The notes: generated by a model not told the origin, from the letters alone. A stretch of DNA of 64,000 bases from Rhodococcus qingshengii JCM 15477 (GCF_023221595.1 NZ_CP096563.1:6133001-6197000); one strand, 5' to 3'; numbered from the stretch's first letter, positions 54,462-63,627 are shown. A program made the numbers and translations.

Positions 54462-54792
54462 CGTGGCCTTGTTCTCGGTCGTCGTGTTGTGACTGTATGC
54501 ATTCCAGCGAGCCGGTGCCGCCCGGCCACTCCCCGGAGGTCGGTATCCGCGGATCCGTCGCTGCCGGTGAGTTTCGGATCCCTTGGGCCACATCTCCGCA
54601 GAACTAATTGGCGCGGTTGCAACGGATCCGGCCGGCGAGCAGTGCACGGACGATTCGTTCGACGCCGCCGCATTGGCGATAGCCGCGCCATCGTCGTGTT
54701 GTCGGAGTCTCTGTCGTTGACGAAGTGAGCCTCGTCAACGTCCGGGCCGCGCTACCCTTCGATTCGGCAGGGCACGCGCGAGGCCAGGAAAA

Positions 54793-55293
54793 ATGGGGGT
54801 AGACAGGTTGGCCGATTTCGCCCGTTTCGTCGAAGAAGTCTCGGAAGTCTTCAACGCCCACATCGTGGACGAAGGCAAGGTGGGAGCGTTCGTCGTATTG
54901 GTGTCTTTCCTGATCGCATTCGTCGGTGTCCGGATGATCACGCACGCTGTGCGGCGCGGTGGCAGTCTTTTTCGGGATGTCCGGGTCGCGGGAACTCATG
55001 TCCACCACCTGGTGCCCGGCATCGTGCTGCTCCTGGTGACCGGGTATCTCGCGTTCGCCGCCGGCTACGGGAATCGGCCGGTCGTTGCTGCACTGTTCGG
55101 TATCGGTGCAGCGCTGACGTTGGACGAGTTCGCCTTGTGGCTGCACCTTCGTGACGTGTATTGGGAGCGGGCGGGTAAACGCTCCGTCGATGTGGTACTC
55201 GCCGCAGCTGCAGTCGGCGCTCTGGTGGTGCTCGGCCTGGACTTCTGGGAGGCGTTCCTGAGGGCGGGTGCACGACTATTTCAGGGGGAGTAA
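54793..55293 (+). CDS. Hypothetical polytopic membrane protein
   Basis: The 166-residue protein has about four membrane segments: AFVVLVSFLIAFVGVRMITH, LVPGIVLLLVTGYLAFAAGY, VVAALFGIGAALTLDEFALW and VDVVLAAAAVGALVVLGLDF. Conserved-looking polar features include HVHHLVPG and TLDEFALWLHLRDVYWE, where acidic and histidine residues inside the membrane suggest metal binding or catalysis. I recognise it only as an uncharacterised actinobacterial membrane protein. AGGAAAA precedes ATG 54793. Confidence 0.7.
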   Translation: MGVDRLADFARFVEEVSEVFNAHIVDEGKVGAFVVLVSFLIAFVGVRMITHAVRRGGSLFRDVRVAGTHVHHLVPGIVLLLVTGYLAFAAGYGNRPVVAALFGIGAALTLDEFALWLHLRDVYWERAGKRSVDVVLAAAAVGALVVLGLDFWEAFLRAGARLFQGE

Positions 55294-55600
55294 GCATCCT
55301 GCCTCCGCAGGTCGGTCCGCGCACCGAGATCACGAGGGTTCGGTCGCTACACGTCACGCGCATTCGGTAGGTGCGCCGCGAACGGCCTTGTTCTCGCTCG
55401 TGTCCGAGCTCGACAACGTGAACGCCGGGAGTTCGCACCAGACTGCAGCGCAGCGCATCGCTCTGCCAGTCGGGTGGATCCTCGATCAACGCGACTCGCC
55501 TCGTGACTGCGTCGACGTGTGCAGGTCCACCAGAGCCCTATGGGACGCCGATCAGGGGGCTCTCAACGTTTTCACAGCTACCACGGCGAAAACTGGCCAT
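55294..55600. other. Intergenic with an open frame leading into the PAP2 gene
   Basis: The PAP2 reading frame stays open back to 55268, overlapping the previous gene. The extra codons contain no membrane helix or motif, so I treat them as non-coding leader. Confidence 0.35.
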
Positions 55601-56527
55601 ATGTCTGGAACCCTCGACACGGTGCGTGTGCTCGTGACGGAGATTCGGACCGAGTCAGCGACCGCGGAGGTCGCGCTCTGGACGATCTCGATCTCGGTCG
55701 CGGCGTACGTCGGTGCAGCGATCGCGGGCCGGAAAGCCCGCGCCCGCGGCGCTGACGCGCTCTCGGCAGCACACGGTTGGGGTGCAACGCGGTTCGCGGC
55801 GTTGGTGGCGATGTTCGCCCTCGTGACGGTGCAGGTCAGCGCGGCGGGTTGGTTGACCGGGGCGGACGCTGCAACGCTCGATTGGTATGCCGCGCATCGG
55901 TTCGGCGCAGCGACGTCGGTGGCGGTGGTGATCACCGAGGTCGCCAGCCCGGTCGGGCTCGCGGTCATTGCAGTGGTAACCGCTGCTCTGGTGTCGTGGC
56001 GTCGGCGCTCGTGGGCGCCGGGAGTGCTGATCGTGGGCACGGTGGTGGCCGCGGCGGCAACAAGCACCGTCACGAAGATGATCGTCGGACGCCCGCGGCC
56101 GGCGGAGGCTGCCGAACTCGTCACCTGGGTGGATTGGTCGTATCCGTCGGGGCACGTGACCGGGATCGTTGCCCTTGCCGGGGCGCTGTGGGTTGTCGAT
56201 GGCGCGCGTGTGCGGACCACTTCTACCCGCGTTGGTGTAGGGGCCGCGGCCGTGTTCGTGGTGGCTCTTGTCGCGGGGACCGGGCTCTACCTCAACGGGT
56301 GCTGGCTGACCGATGTGATCGCAGGCGTGCTGCTCGGCGCAGCGGTCGCTACTGCCGCGTCATTGGTTGCCGCGGTCTTCGCGGTCAGGCATCTGCCGGC
56401 CGCCTCCGTCCCCACCGACGATCTCCTCCGCAGGACAATCGCCGACCGTCCTTGCCTGGTAAGTCCGGATGCCGCACAGTGGAATCAAGGGATCGGCCAC
56501 GGACGTCGGCCGGAATCGACCAGGTGA
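55601..56527 (+). CDS. PAP2-like membrane protein with altered catalytic motif
   Basis: The 308-residue membrane protein has PAP2 motif C1 (KMIVGRPRP) and C2 (SYPSGHVTG). Motif C3 reads TGLYLNGCWLTDVIAG where active relatives have (S/T)R-x-x-x-G-x-H-x-x-x-D: the arginine is glycine and the nucleophilic histidine is cysteine. Phosphatase chemistry by the normal route is therefore unlikely. It may be a lipid-binding pseudoenzyme or use different chemistry. Six membrane helices are apparent. The ATG at 55601 is supported by the start of homology. Confidence 0.78.
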   Translation: MSGTLDTVRVLVTEIRTESATAEVALWTISISVAAYVGAAIAGRKARARGADALSAAHGWGATRFAALVAMFALVTVQVSAAGWLTGADAATLDWYAAHRFGAATSVAVVITEVASPVGLAVIAVVTAALVSWRRRSWAPGVLIVGTVVAAAATSTVTKMIVGRPRPAEAAELVTWVDWSYPSGHVTGIVALAGALWVVDGARVRTTSTRVGVGAAAVFVVALVAGTGLYLNGCWLTDVIAGVLLGAAVATAASLVAAVFAVRHLPAASVPTDDLLRRTIADRPCLVSPDAAQWNQGIGHGRRPESTR

Positions 56528-56755
56528 TCTCATGCCCGAACTCATAAACCGACTCGTCGATTGTCAGGTCCGGCTCCGTGCGGCACCGGCCGAGAACCAC
56601 CTGCGCGCCGTGGTCCTCCGAATTCCTGCTCACGGCGCTGGACGGGGCGGCACCAGAATCCCCCGGACCGAAAGCACTGGACCGACGTGCATCAACCGTT
56701 TGATCGTCGATCGTCCACGAAATCAACAGTTCCCGAGTGCATCGCGGAGGTCACC

Positions 56756-57364
56756 ATGAGGTTTCGCAGCAGCCGCGTCACCCTGATCACGGGACTCCTG
56801 GCCGCAGCAGTGGCAGGCGGTTGCGGACAGAGCCCGTCGACGACGGGCACCGTCCCGAGCGCCTCGTCGTCGGTACCCAGTGCGGCTCCCGAGAGCAACA
56901 CGGCCGGCGACATCCCCGACAACCAGGTGTACGTGACCTTCACCTCACCCGACAATCTGTTCACCGTATCCGTTCCCGAGGGCTGGTCACGGAGCACGGT
57001 CGGCGCCGACACCGTCTTCTCGGACAAATTCAACTCCATCAGAGTCCAAACCGCCGCCCGCGCCGATGCACCCACGGTCGACTCGGCGGCGTCGGAGGAA
57101 CTCACCCCGATCGCGGCCACGACCCCCGGCTACATCCCCGGGGCGGTGTCCACGGTCCAGCGCGGCGCGGGGCAGGCCATTCTGATCACCTACACGGCAA
57201 CCTCGACAGCTGACCCCGTGACCGGGAAGTCCGTCAGCGAGGCAGTCGAGCGCTACGAATTCTGGCGGGGCGGCCACGAAGTGGTCCTGACACTGACCGG
57301 CGCCCACGGCGCCGACAACGTCGACCCGTGGCGCGCCGTGACCGATTCGCTGCAGTGGTCGTGA
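56756..57364 (+). CDS. Lipoprotein with PsbP/LpqN-like domain
   Basis: The 202-residue protein has a lipobox AGGC (cysteine 23), a Ser/Pro/Thr linker and a beta-rich domain with the VYVTFTSPDNLFTVSVPEGW strand typical of PsbP-like or LpqN-type actinobacterial lipoproteins. CGGAGG at 56744-56749 sets ATG 56756. It overlaps the first ABC ATPase by one base (TGATG), so it is the first gene of a four-gene export-type operon and may be its extracytoplasmic partner. Confidence 0.8.
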   Translation: MRFRSSRVTLITGLLAAAVAGGCGQSPSTTGTVPSASSSVPSAAPESNTAGDIPDNQVYVTFTSPDNLFTVSVPEGWSRSTVGADTVFSDKFNSIRVQTAARADAPTVDSAASEELTPIAATTPGYIPGAVSTVQRGAGQAILITYTATSTADPVTGKSVSEAVERYEFWRGGHEVVLTLTGAHGADNVDPWRAVTDSLQWS

Positions 57365-58032
57365 TGGCCGCCGAACCCGCCATGCAGGCGTCGTCGCTGT
57401 ATCGGTTCTACCGCGCCGGCGACGAGGAAACCTTGGCGCTGCAAGGGGTTTCCGTGACCGCCTCGCGAGGAGAATTCATCGTTGTCGCCGGCCCGTCCGG
57501 GTCGGGAAAGTCCACCCTTCTCGCATGTCTGGCTGGAATGGACGATCCCGACGGGGGAAGTGTGCGCATCGCCGGCCAGCGGATCAGCAACCAACCTGCG
57601 CCCGTGCAGGCACGAATACGCGCCCGTCATGTCGGGATGCTCTTCCAGGACGCAAATCTCCTCGAACACTTGACTCTGACACAGAACATCGCCCTTGTGA
57701 GGGGCCTGGTCCGTCGCCGCGACCGCGTGAACACCGTGAACCTACTTGTAGAACTGGGACTTGCCGACCGCGCCGCGGCCTACCCGAGCCAACTCTCCGG
57801 CGGCGAACTGGCCCGCGCCGCACTGTCGGTCGCGCTCGCCAACGCACCGACCGTCCTGCTCGCCGACGAACCCACCGGCGAGCTCGACAGCGTCACCGAA
57901 TCCGCGGTCCTCGACCTGCTTACCGTGGCCGCCGGCGGCGGCACCGCGATCGTCGTGGCCAGCCACAGCGCCGCGGTCGCTGCCGCAGCGACCCGGGTGA
58001 TCACCCTCGAAGACGGGAGGGTGCGCCCTTGA
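57364..58032 (+). CDS. ABC transporter ATP-binding protein, MacB/LolD type (first)
   Basis: The 222-residue ATPase has Walker A GPSGSGKSTLLACLAG, Q-loop VGMLFQDANLLEH, the slightly unusual signature LSGGELARAALSVALA, Walker B VLLADEPTGELD and an H-loop VASHSAAV. It belongs to the LolD/MacB group that powers FtsX-type mechanotransmission rather than import. Start overlaps the lipoprotein stop and the end overlaps the second ATPase by four bases. Confidence 0.9.
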   Translation: MAAEPAMQASSLYRFYRAGDEETLALQGVSVTASRGEFIVVAGPSGSGKSTLLACLAGMDDPDGGSVRIAGQRISNQPAPVQARIRARHVGMLFQDANLLEHLTLTQNIALVRGLVRRRDRVNTVNLLVELGLADRAAAYPSQLSGGELARAALSVALANAPTVLLADEPTGELDSVTESAVLDLLTVAAGGGTAIVVASHSAAVAAAATRVITLEDGRVRP

Positions 58033-58793
58033 CCGGACACAGCTCGCGCGCCGCACCCGATCCAAGCGCATCGCGCATCGTGGTCGAATGCGTCGGGCTC
58101 GGCCGCACCTACGGTACCGGCGCGGCAGCGGTGACGGCAGTAGCCGAGGTGAGCTTCGCGCTGCCTACCTCTGCTCGGGTCGCGCTGGTCGGCCCCTCCG
58201 GATCCGGAAAGACCACACTGCTGCATCTGATCGCCGGTCTCGACACGCCCACCACCGGCACCGTGCGATGGCCGGCGCTACGCGACATCCGCCGGGGCCG
58301 GGCCGCGAAGGTCGGGGTGGTGTTCCAGGGGCCGAGCCTGCTGCCTGCCCTGGACGTGACCGAAAACGTCGCTCTGCCACTGCTGTTCGCAGGTAAGTCC
58401 GCGGACCAGGCGATGCAGCACGCCGGTATCGCCATCACCCTCCTGCAGATCGGCGAGCTCGCCGACAGGCTGCCGGACGAACTTTCCGGTGGACAGGCCC
58501 AGAGGGCCGCGATCGCCCGGGTCCTCGCAGCACGCCCCAAGCTGATCCTTGCTGACGAACCCACCGGCCAACTCGACCACGACACCGCGGCCAGAACCAT
58601 CGCCGTGCTCCTCGACACCGCTGACGCGATCGACGCGGCCGTGATCATCGCCACCCACGACCCGGCTGTCGCGGACCGTCTGACCACCCGGTGGACGATG
58701 TGCGACGGCAGACTCGACACCGGCAGCGCAGTCACCGGCCCCGGAGCCGGCGTGGCGGCCGGGGCGATCGATATCGGCGGCGACACACCATGA
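58029..58793 (+). CDS. ABC transporter ATP-binding protein, MacB/LolD type (second)
   Basis: The 254-residue ATPase has Walker A GPSGSGKTTLLHLIAG, Q-loop VGVVFQGPSLLPA, signature LSGGQAQRAAIARVLA, Walker B LILADEPTGQLD and the H-loop IIATHDPAVAD. It begins with TTG inside the TTGA overlap with the previous gene, and ends in the ATGA overlap with the permease, so translation is coupled throughout. Two different ATPases for one permease suggest a heterodimeric motor. A low-complexity glycine/alanine tail (residues about 232-254) follows the ATPase core. Confidence 0.9.
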   Translation: MTGHSSRAAPDPSASRIVVECVGLGRTYGTGAAAVTAVAEVSFALPTSARVALVGPSGSGKTTLLHLIAGLDTPTTGTVRWPALRDIRRGRAAKVGVVFQGPSLLPALDVTENVALPLLFAGKSADQAMQHAGIAITLLQIGELADRLPDELSGGQAQRAAIARVLAARPKLILADEPTGQLDHDTAARTIAVLLDTADAIDAAVIIATHDPAVADRLTTRWTMCDGRLDTGSAVTGPGAGVAAGAIDIGGDTP

Positions 58794-61450
58794 TCGGGAA
58801 TTGGACACGAGGACTGCTGCGTCGGCGAAGCGCTCGACTGACCGCGACGGCCGTTGGGGTCGCCGCCTCCGTCGCCGCGCTCGCCGGCATCGGCATCTTC
58901 CTCGCCGCCGCGCAGAGCTCGATGACCGATCGCGCCGCTCGCAGTGTCGTCGTCGACTGGCAGGTGCAGGTCGAACCCACCGCCTCCCCAGGCGGCGTCC
59001 TCGACCTGGTGCGCGCCACCGACGGAGTGCGGACCGCGGTCCCGGTCGGGTTCGCCCACTCGAGCGGCTTCGTCTCCTCCGCCGCGGACACCGCAGCGAC
59101 CACCGGACCGGGCATCGTCCTGGGGCTACCCGACGGATACAGCACCAACTTCCCCGGCGCACTGCGCACTCTGACCGGCACGGACAGCGGGGTCCTCCTC
59201 GCTCAGCAGACCGCCGCGAACCTGCACGTCACGCCCGGTGACACCGTCGAGATCGGACGGGCCGGTCTTGCCCCGGTACCGGTGATGGTGGACGCAGTCG
59301 TGGAGCTACCGCAGGCGAACTCGCTGTTCCAGACCATCGGCGCACCGCCGGCGGCGCAACCGGTCGCGCCGCCGGACAACGTGATCTTGATCGACCAGGC
59401 TCGATGGCACACCCTGTTCGACCCGCTGGCCGCCGCACGTCCCGACCTCGTCACCACCGAAATACATGCCGCACTCGATCACTCGCTGCCGAGCGATCCG
59501 GCGTCCGCCTACCGTGTGGTGACCGCCTCGGCTCACAATCTCGAGGCCCGCAGCGCTGGCACGGCGTTGGTCGGGGACAACCTCGGTGCGAGTCTGGGCG
59601 CCGCCCGCTCGGATGCCGCCTACGCGCAGGTGCTGTTCTTGTTCCTCGGGTTGCCCGCCGCGGTGCTGGCGGGCCTGTTGACCGCCACTGTCGTTGCGAC
59701 CGGGCAGGTGCGCCGCCGGCAGGAGCAGTCGCTGCTTCGTGCCCGCGGCGCCTGCCGGAGCCAGCTGGTCCGGCTGGCCGCGGTCGAAGCGGTCGTGGTC
59801 GGTGTGGGCGGGAGCGTCGTGGGACTGATCGTCGCGGGCCTCGCCGGCTGGGCCACGTTCGGATCCGCACGGTTCGGCGCCACCACCGCCGGTGCCGTCG
59901 GATGGGCCGCAGCGGCAGCGGCCACAGGACTGGCGGTGGCAGCGTCCGCGGTGCTGGCGCCGGCCTGGCGAGACCTGCGCCGGATGAACGTTACCGCCGG
60001 TCGGGCCACCGTCACCGCCATCGGCCCTCCCCTGTGGGTCCGGTTCAAGGTGGATATAGCGTTGCTCGTCGCGTCCGGTGTGCTGTTCTGGCTGACCAGC
60101 CGAAACGGCTACGAACTGGTTCTCGCACCAGAGGGCGTGCCCACCATTTCGGTGTCCTACTGGGCCTTCGCCGCGCCCGCCCTGCTCTGGGCGGGTGCCG
60201 CACTGCTGATCTGGCGGCTCTCCGACCTGATTCTCGGTCGCGGACGCCGCATCATCAGGACCATCCTGCGTCCGTACGCCGGATCCCTGTCGCAGACCGT
60301 GGCCAATTCCGTTTCCCGCCAACGGCGTCCACTCGCTCGAGGAATCGTGCTGCTTGCACTGGCACTGGCATTCGCGTTCTCCACCGCGACATTCAATGCC
60401 ACCTACCGAGCCCAAGCCGAAGCGGACGCGCAGCTCACGAACGGTGCCGATGTCACCGTCACCGAGTCGCCCGGCAACCCGGTGCCCCCTGCTGCCGGGA
60501 CCACGTTGTCGGCCGTCCCGGGCGTCGCGGCGGTCGAACCGATCCAGCATCGCTTCGCGTACATCGGCGCCGACCTGCAGGACCTCTACGGGGTCGACCC
60601 GTCCAGCATCACCAGCGTCACCACGGTGCGCGACAGCTATTTCCGCGGCGGTACCGCCACCGAACTCATGAATCAGCTTCGCGCGCAACCGGATTCGATT
60701 CTGGTCAGTGCCGAAACTGTCAAGGACTTCCAACTCTCCCCCGGCGACACCGTCAACCTGCGCCTGCAGGACGAGCGCACCCACCAACTGGCCACCGTTC
60801 CGTTCCACTACGTGGGAGTGGTCGCCGAGTTCCCCACCGCCCCCAAGGACAGCTTCTTCGTCGCCAACGCGGCATACGTCGCCGTACAGACGGGCAGCGA
60901 TGCGGTCGGCGCCTTCCTGATCGACACGGGAGGCACCGGCACCGCCGCGGTCGCCGAACGCATCCGAGCGGTCATCGGGACCAGCGCGACGGTCACCGAC
61001 ATCACCACCACACGAGGCGAAGTCGGATCCAGCCTCACTTCAGTGAACCTCGCCGGTCTGACGCGAATCGAGCTCGGCTACGGCTTCGTCCTCGCTGCCG
61101 CCGCTGGGGCACTGGTACTGGCGCTGGGGCTGGCCGAGCGACGACGTGGTTTCGCGATTGCGAGTGCGTTGGGCGGCAGTGCCCGACAGCTGCGGTCGTT
61201 CGTCGTTGCCGAGGCAGGTGTCCTCATTGTGGGCGGTCTGCTCGCCGGCAGTCTGACCGGCTGGGTGCTCTCGGAAATGCTCGTCACAGTGCTCACCGGC
61301 GTATTCGACCCGCCGCCGACATCGCTCACGGTGCCCTGGACGTATCTCGCCGCCGTCGGCTCCACACTCGTCGTGGTGGTCGTCGTCGTCGCAGCAACGA
61401 CCAGTCACCTCGCTCGCCGGGCACCACTGACCGCGTTACGAGAGTTGTGA
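58790..61450 (+). CDS. FtsX/MacB-type ABC permease, duplicated-domain
   Basis: The 886-residue membrane protein starts with a membrane helix (LTATAVGVAASVAALAGIGI). It has a large extracytoplasmic domain, a three-helix FtsX core near residues 280-400, a second large extracytoplasmic region (about 540-760) and a second FtsX core at the C-terminus (FVLAAAAGALVLALGLAERR). A single chain thus provides both permease halves. Such transporters move lipids or lipoproteins, or transmit force to periplasmic partners. The ATG at 58790 overlaps the ATPase stop. Confidence 0.9.
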   Translation: MIGNWTRGLLRRRSARLTATAVGVAASVAALAGIGIFLAAAQSSMTDRAARSVVVDWQVQVEPTASPGGVLDLVRATDGVRTAVPVGFAHSSGFVSSAADTAATTGPGIVLGLPDGYSTNFPGALRTLTGTDSGVLLAQQTAANLHVTPGDTVEIGRAGLAPVPVMVDAVVELPQANSLFQTIGAPPAAQPVAPPDNVILIDQARWHTLFDPLAAARPDLVTTEIHAALDHSLPSDPASAYRVVTASAHNLEARSAGTALVGDNLGASLGAARSDAAYAQVLFLFLGLPAAVLAGLLTATVVATGQVRRRQEQSLLRARGACRSQLVRLAAVEAVVVGVGGSVVGLIVAGLAGWATFGSARFGATTAGAVGWAAAAAATGLAVAASAVLAPAWRDLRRMNVTAGRATVTAIGPPLWVRFKVDIALLVASGVLFWLTSRNGYELVLAPEGVPTISVSYWAFAAPALLWAGAALLIWRLSDLILGRGRRIIRTILRPYAGSLSQTVANSVSRQRRPLARGIVLLALALAFAFSTATFNATYRAQAEADAQLTNGADVTVTESPGNPVPPAAGTTLSAVPGVAAVEPIQHRFAYIGADLQDLYGVDPSSITSVTTVRDSYFRGGTATELMNQLRAQPDSILVSAETVKDFQLSPGDTVNLRLQDERTHQLATVPFHYVGVVAEFPTAPKDSFFVANAAYVAVQTGSDAVGAFLIDTGGTGTAAVAERIRAVIGTSATVTDITTTRGEVGSSLTSVNLAGLTRIELGYGFVLAAAAGALVLALGLAERRRGFAIASALGGSARQLRSFVVAEAGVLIVGGLLAGSLTGWVLSEMLVTVLTGVFDPPPTSLTVPWTYLAAVGSTLVVVVVVVAATTSHLARRAPLTALREL

Positions 61451-61795
61451 CCTGCTGTCGGGAGACCGCATACGCACCACGCGACGATTCTTCCCGCACC
61501 TACACAGCGCCGGATACAACGCGGGACGAAAATGCACATAAACATGAATAGGGGCGCGTACCCGCACAGGACATCACAAATCGCACACGCCCGTTCACCA
61601 ATCGTGAGAGGTCACGCACGAACGCCTGGCCGAACTCATGGTGGGCCACAGTCGACAGGTCCGATGTGAAACAAAAAAGTCCTGCGGCGTTTCCGGAAAG
61701 ACTCGATGCCCAGCATTGGTCACCGATGAAGTTTGTCACCCCGGCCGCCGGGGCCTACCCGGTCAATCCGTGCGAACGCTCGCCCGAAGTAACGC
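61451..61795. other. Intergenic, nothing recognised
   Basis: A GC-rich stretch without a coding pattern. A short hairpin-prone run (CCGGCCGCCGG, near 61741) is the only feature. Confidence 0.3.
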
Positions 61796-61830
61796 TTGAC
61801 TACACGTGAAATGTAACGACTGATACATTT
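61796..61830 (+). promoter_or_regulatory. Promoter with perfect inverted repeat before chrB-like gene
   Basis: TTGACT at 61796-61801 is followed by AAATGTA (61809-61815), eight bases, TACATTT (61824-61830). The inverted repeat covers the likely -10 region and ends five bases before the GTG start. Autoregulation by the ChrB-like protein is a reasonable guess. Confidence 0.6.
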
Positions 61831-61835
61831 TCCTG

Positions 61836-62411
61836 GTGGAGACAAGAGAAGCGACCACCACCTGGCGGATCGTTCTGATCAAGATCCCCGCCGAACCGTC
61901 ACGCCACCGAGTCGCAGTGTGGCGCGAACTACGCAAGATCGGTGCGTTGTCGATCGGCCAAGGCGTGTGGGCTGTTCCGAACGTCGCAGCATTCGCGGTC
62001 GGCATCGACAAAGCCGCCGCCCTGGTCGAACGGGCACACGGGGTGATCATCTTCCTTGATGCTGCCGGTGCCACGGCAGCGGACAGTGCCCGATTCGAGG
62101 CGATGTTCACGGAAGCACGCGAGGACGATTGGGCCGAATTCCTCTCCAACTGCACGAAATACGAAACAGAACTCGACAAGGAAATCCGGATCCGCAAATT
62201 CACCCTGGCCGAACTCGAAGAAGAAGACCAGAGCCTGGACCGGTTGCGGCGATGGCATCGAGACTTGAAAGCGCGAGATGTATTCGGCGCCAGCAACTCC
62301 GAGCAGGCGACAGCGGCGTTGCGGCAGTGCACGCAGCGGTTCGAGGACTACTCCGAACGTATGATCGCCGCACTGCACGGCCCCTCCAGCGACGAGGGCG
62401 ATCGGCCATGA
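61836..62411 (+). CDS. ChrB N-terminal domain protein (chromate-resistance regulator-like)
   Basis: The 191-residue protein matches the N-terminal domain of ChrB: TTWRIVLIKIPAEPSRHRVA, WRELRKIGALSIGQGVWAVP and the long helix FTLAELEEEDQSLDRLRRWH. Full ChrB proteins have an additional C-terminal domain of about 130 residues, which is absent here. ChrB senses chromate and controls chrA-type efflux. GTG 61836 starts right behind the inverted repeat; the ATGA at the end overlaps the MFS gene. No chrA is present, so the MFS protein may be the effector. Confidence 0.87.
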   Translation: METREATTTWRIVLIKIPAEPSRHRVAVWRELRKIGALSIGQGVWAVPNVAAFAVGIDKAAALVERAHGVIIFLDAAGATAADSARFEAMFTEAREDDWAEFLSNCTKYETELDKEIRIRKFTLAELEEEDQSLDRLRRWHRDLKARDVFGASNSEQATAALRQCTQRFEDYSERMIAALHGPSSDEGDRP

Positions 62412-63604
62412 GCACCGCAAAGACGGATCCTGGGGTCGAGCGTTGGCGGATGTGGCCGCTGTACGCAGCCGGGTTCACCACCGCCTTCGGTGCTCACGCG
62501 GTCGCGGCGAACCTCGCCTTCGACCTCGACGACATGGCGAACTCGCTGCTCTACCTCGGTCTTCTGCTCGCCCTCTACGACGGCGCCGAAGTACTCCTCA
62601 AGCCGGTGTTCGGGACGCTTGCCGACAAGGTCGGGGCGAAACCTGTCCTGCTCGGCGGGTTGATCGGCTTCGCTGCAGCATCAGCGCTGTTCGTCCTCGT
62701 CGCCGACACGAACTGGCTGTGGCTCGCTCGCCTCGGCCAAGGCGCCGCAGCATCGGCATTCTCACCCGCTGCCAGTTCGCTGGTCGCCCGGCTGACACCG
62801 AGAGAACGGCGCGGCAGCGCATTCGGAACCTACGGGTTCTACAAAAGTCTCGGCTATACCCTCGGGCCGCTACTTGGTGGTGCGGTGATGTGGGCCGGCG
62901 GCCTCGGCTTGTTGTTTGCCGTGATGGCCGTCCTCGCCGTGGTCGTCGCGATCTGGGCGTACACGGTCGTACCAGGACTACCGCCGCTCCCTCGGTCACG
63001 GCAGACGGTTGTCGACCTCGCACGACGGTTGAGCGACCGACGATTTCTGCGCCCGACCGCTGCACTCGCCGCTGCGACATCCGCATTGTCGGTCGGAGTC
63101 GGATTCCTCCCGGTCTCCGGCGCCGCCGCAGGTCTCGGACCGGTAGCGACTGGAGCCGCGGTCTCTGTACTCGCGTTGTGCGCCGCGATTACCCAGCCAC
63201 AGGCCGGACGAGCCTTCGACGCGGGCAGGATCTCGGGACCCGTGGGCGTCGCAGCAGGGTTGACGCTGACCGCCGTAGGTCTTGCGTGCGCGATGATCCC
63301 CGGATTGGCAGGTGTCCTCGTTGCCGGTGTCGCGATCGGAATCGGCACCGGAATCATCACCCCACTGGCTTTCGCGACGTTGGCGTCCTCAACCCCCGAG
63401 GAACGGATGGGGCAGACGATGGGAGCCGCCGAACTCGGGCGTGAACTGGGCGATGCCGGAGGACCGCTACTCGTTGCCGGGGTGGCCGCAGCAGCCACGC
63501 TCACAACAGGATTCGGCGCCCTCGCGGTGATTACCTTCCTCGTCGGTGCCGTCACCACGCCGTGGCGTGCACCCACACCGATTGATACGCACAAGCATCA
63601 GTAG
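62408..63604 (+). CDS. MFS transporter, 12-TMS efflux type
   Basis: The 398-residue membrane protein has motif A-like LKPVFGTLADKVGAKPVLLG, a motif C-like glycine/proline helix (YKSLGYTLGPLLGGAVM) and a second-half loop STPEERMGQTMGAAEL. Twelve helices are expected. It is translationally coupled to the chrB-like gene and probably exports the metal oxyanion or drug sensed by it. Chromate itself is uncertain because the known chromate exporter ChrA belongs to another family. Confidence 0.9.
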   Translation: MSTAKTDPGVERWRMWPLYAAGFTTAFGAHAVAANLAFDLDDMANSLLYLGLLLALYDGAEVLLKPVFGTLADKVGAKPVLLGGLIGFAAASALFVLVADTNWLWLARLGQGAAASAFSPAASSLVARLTPRERRGSAFGTYGFYKSLGYTLGPLLGGAVMWAGGLGLLFAVMAVLAVVVAIWAYTVVPGLPPLPRSRQTVVDLARRLSDRRFLRPTAALAAATSALSVGVGFLPVSGAAAGLGPVATGAAVSVLALCAAITQPQAGRAFDAGRISGPVGVAAGLTLTAVGLACAMIPGLAGVLVAGVAIGIGTGIITPLAFATLASSTPEERMGQTMGAAELGRELGDAGGPLLVAGVAAAATLTTGFGALAVITFLVGAVTTPWRAPTPIDTHKHQ

Positions 63605-63627
63605 TCGAGGGAAAGACGAAACACGAG

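Larger units (their letters stand above)
52577..54527 (-). repeat. Duplicated block, copy 2 (DedA + methyltransferase + decayed gene)
   Basis: Partner of 11505-13440 in direct orientation, about 41 kb apart. The IS5 remnant ends 32 bases before the block. Homology ends near 54527, where the sequences become unrelated. Confidence 0.85.
53949..54792. other. Intergenic with decayed copy-2 gene
   Basis: Contains the conserved tandem repeats (53992-54014) and the decayed frame (54150-54461). From about 54527 to 54792 I see nothing recognisable. Confidence 0.4.

Noticed and set aside
61500..61739. Minus-strand frame of 79 residues between the permease and the chrB-like gene
   Set aside because: No family pattern, no ribosome-binding site, and composition typical of a chance frame in high-GC DNA.
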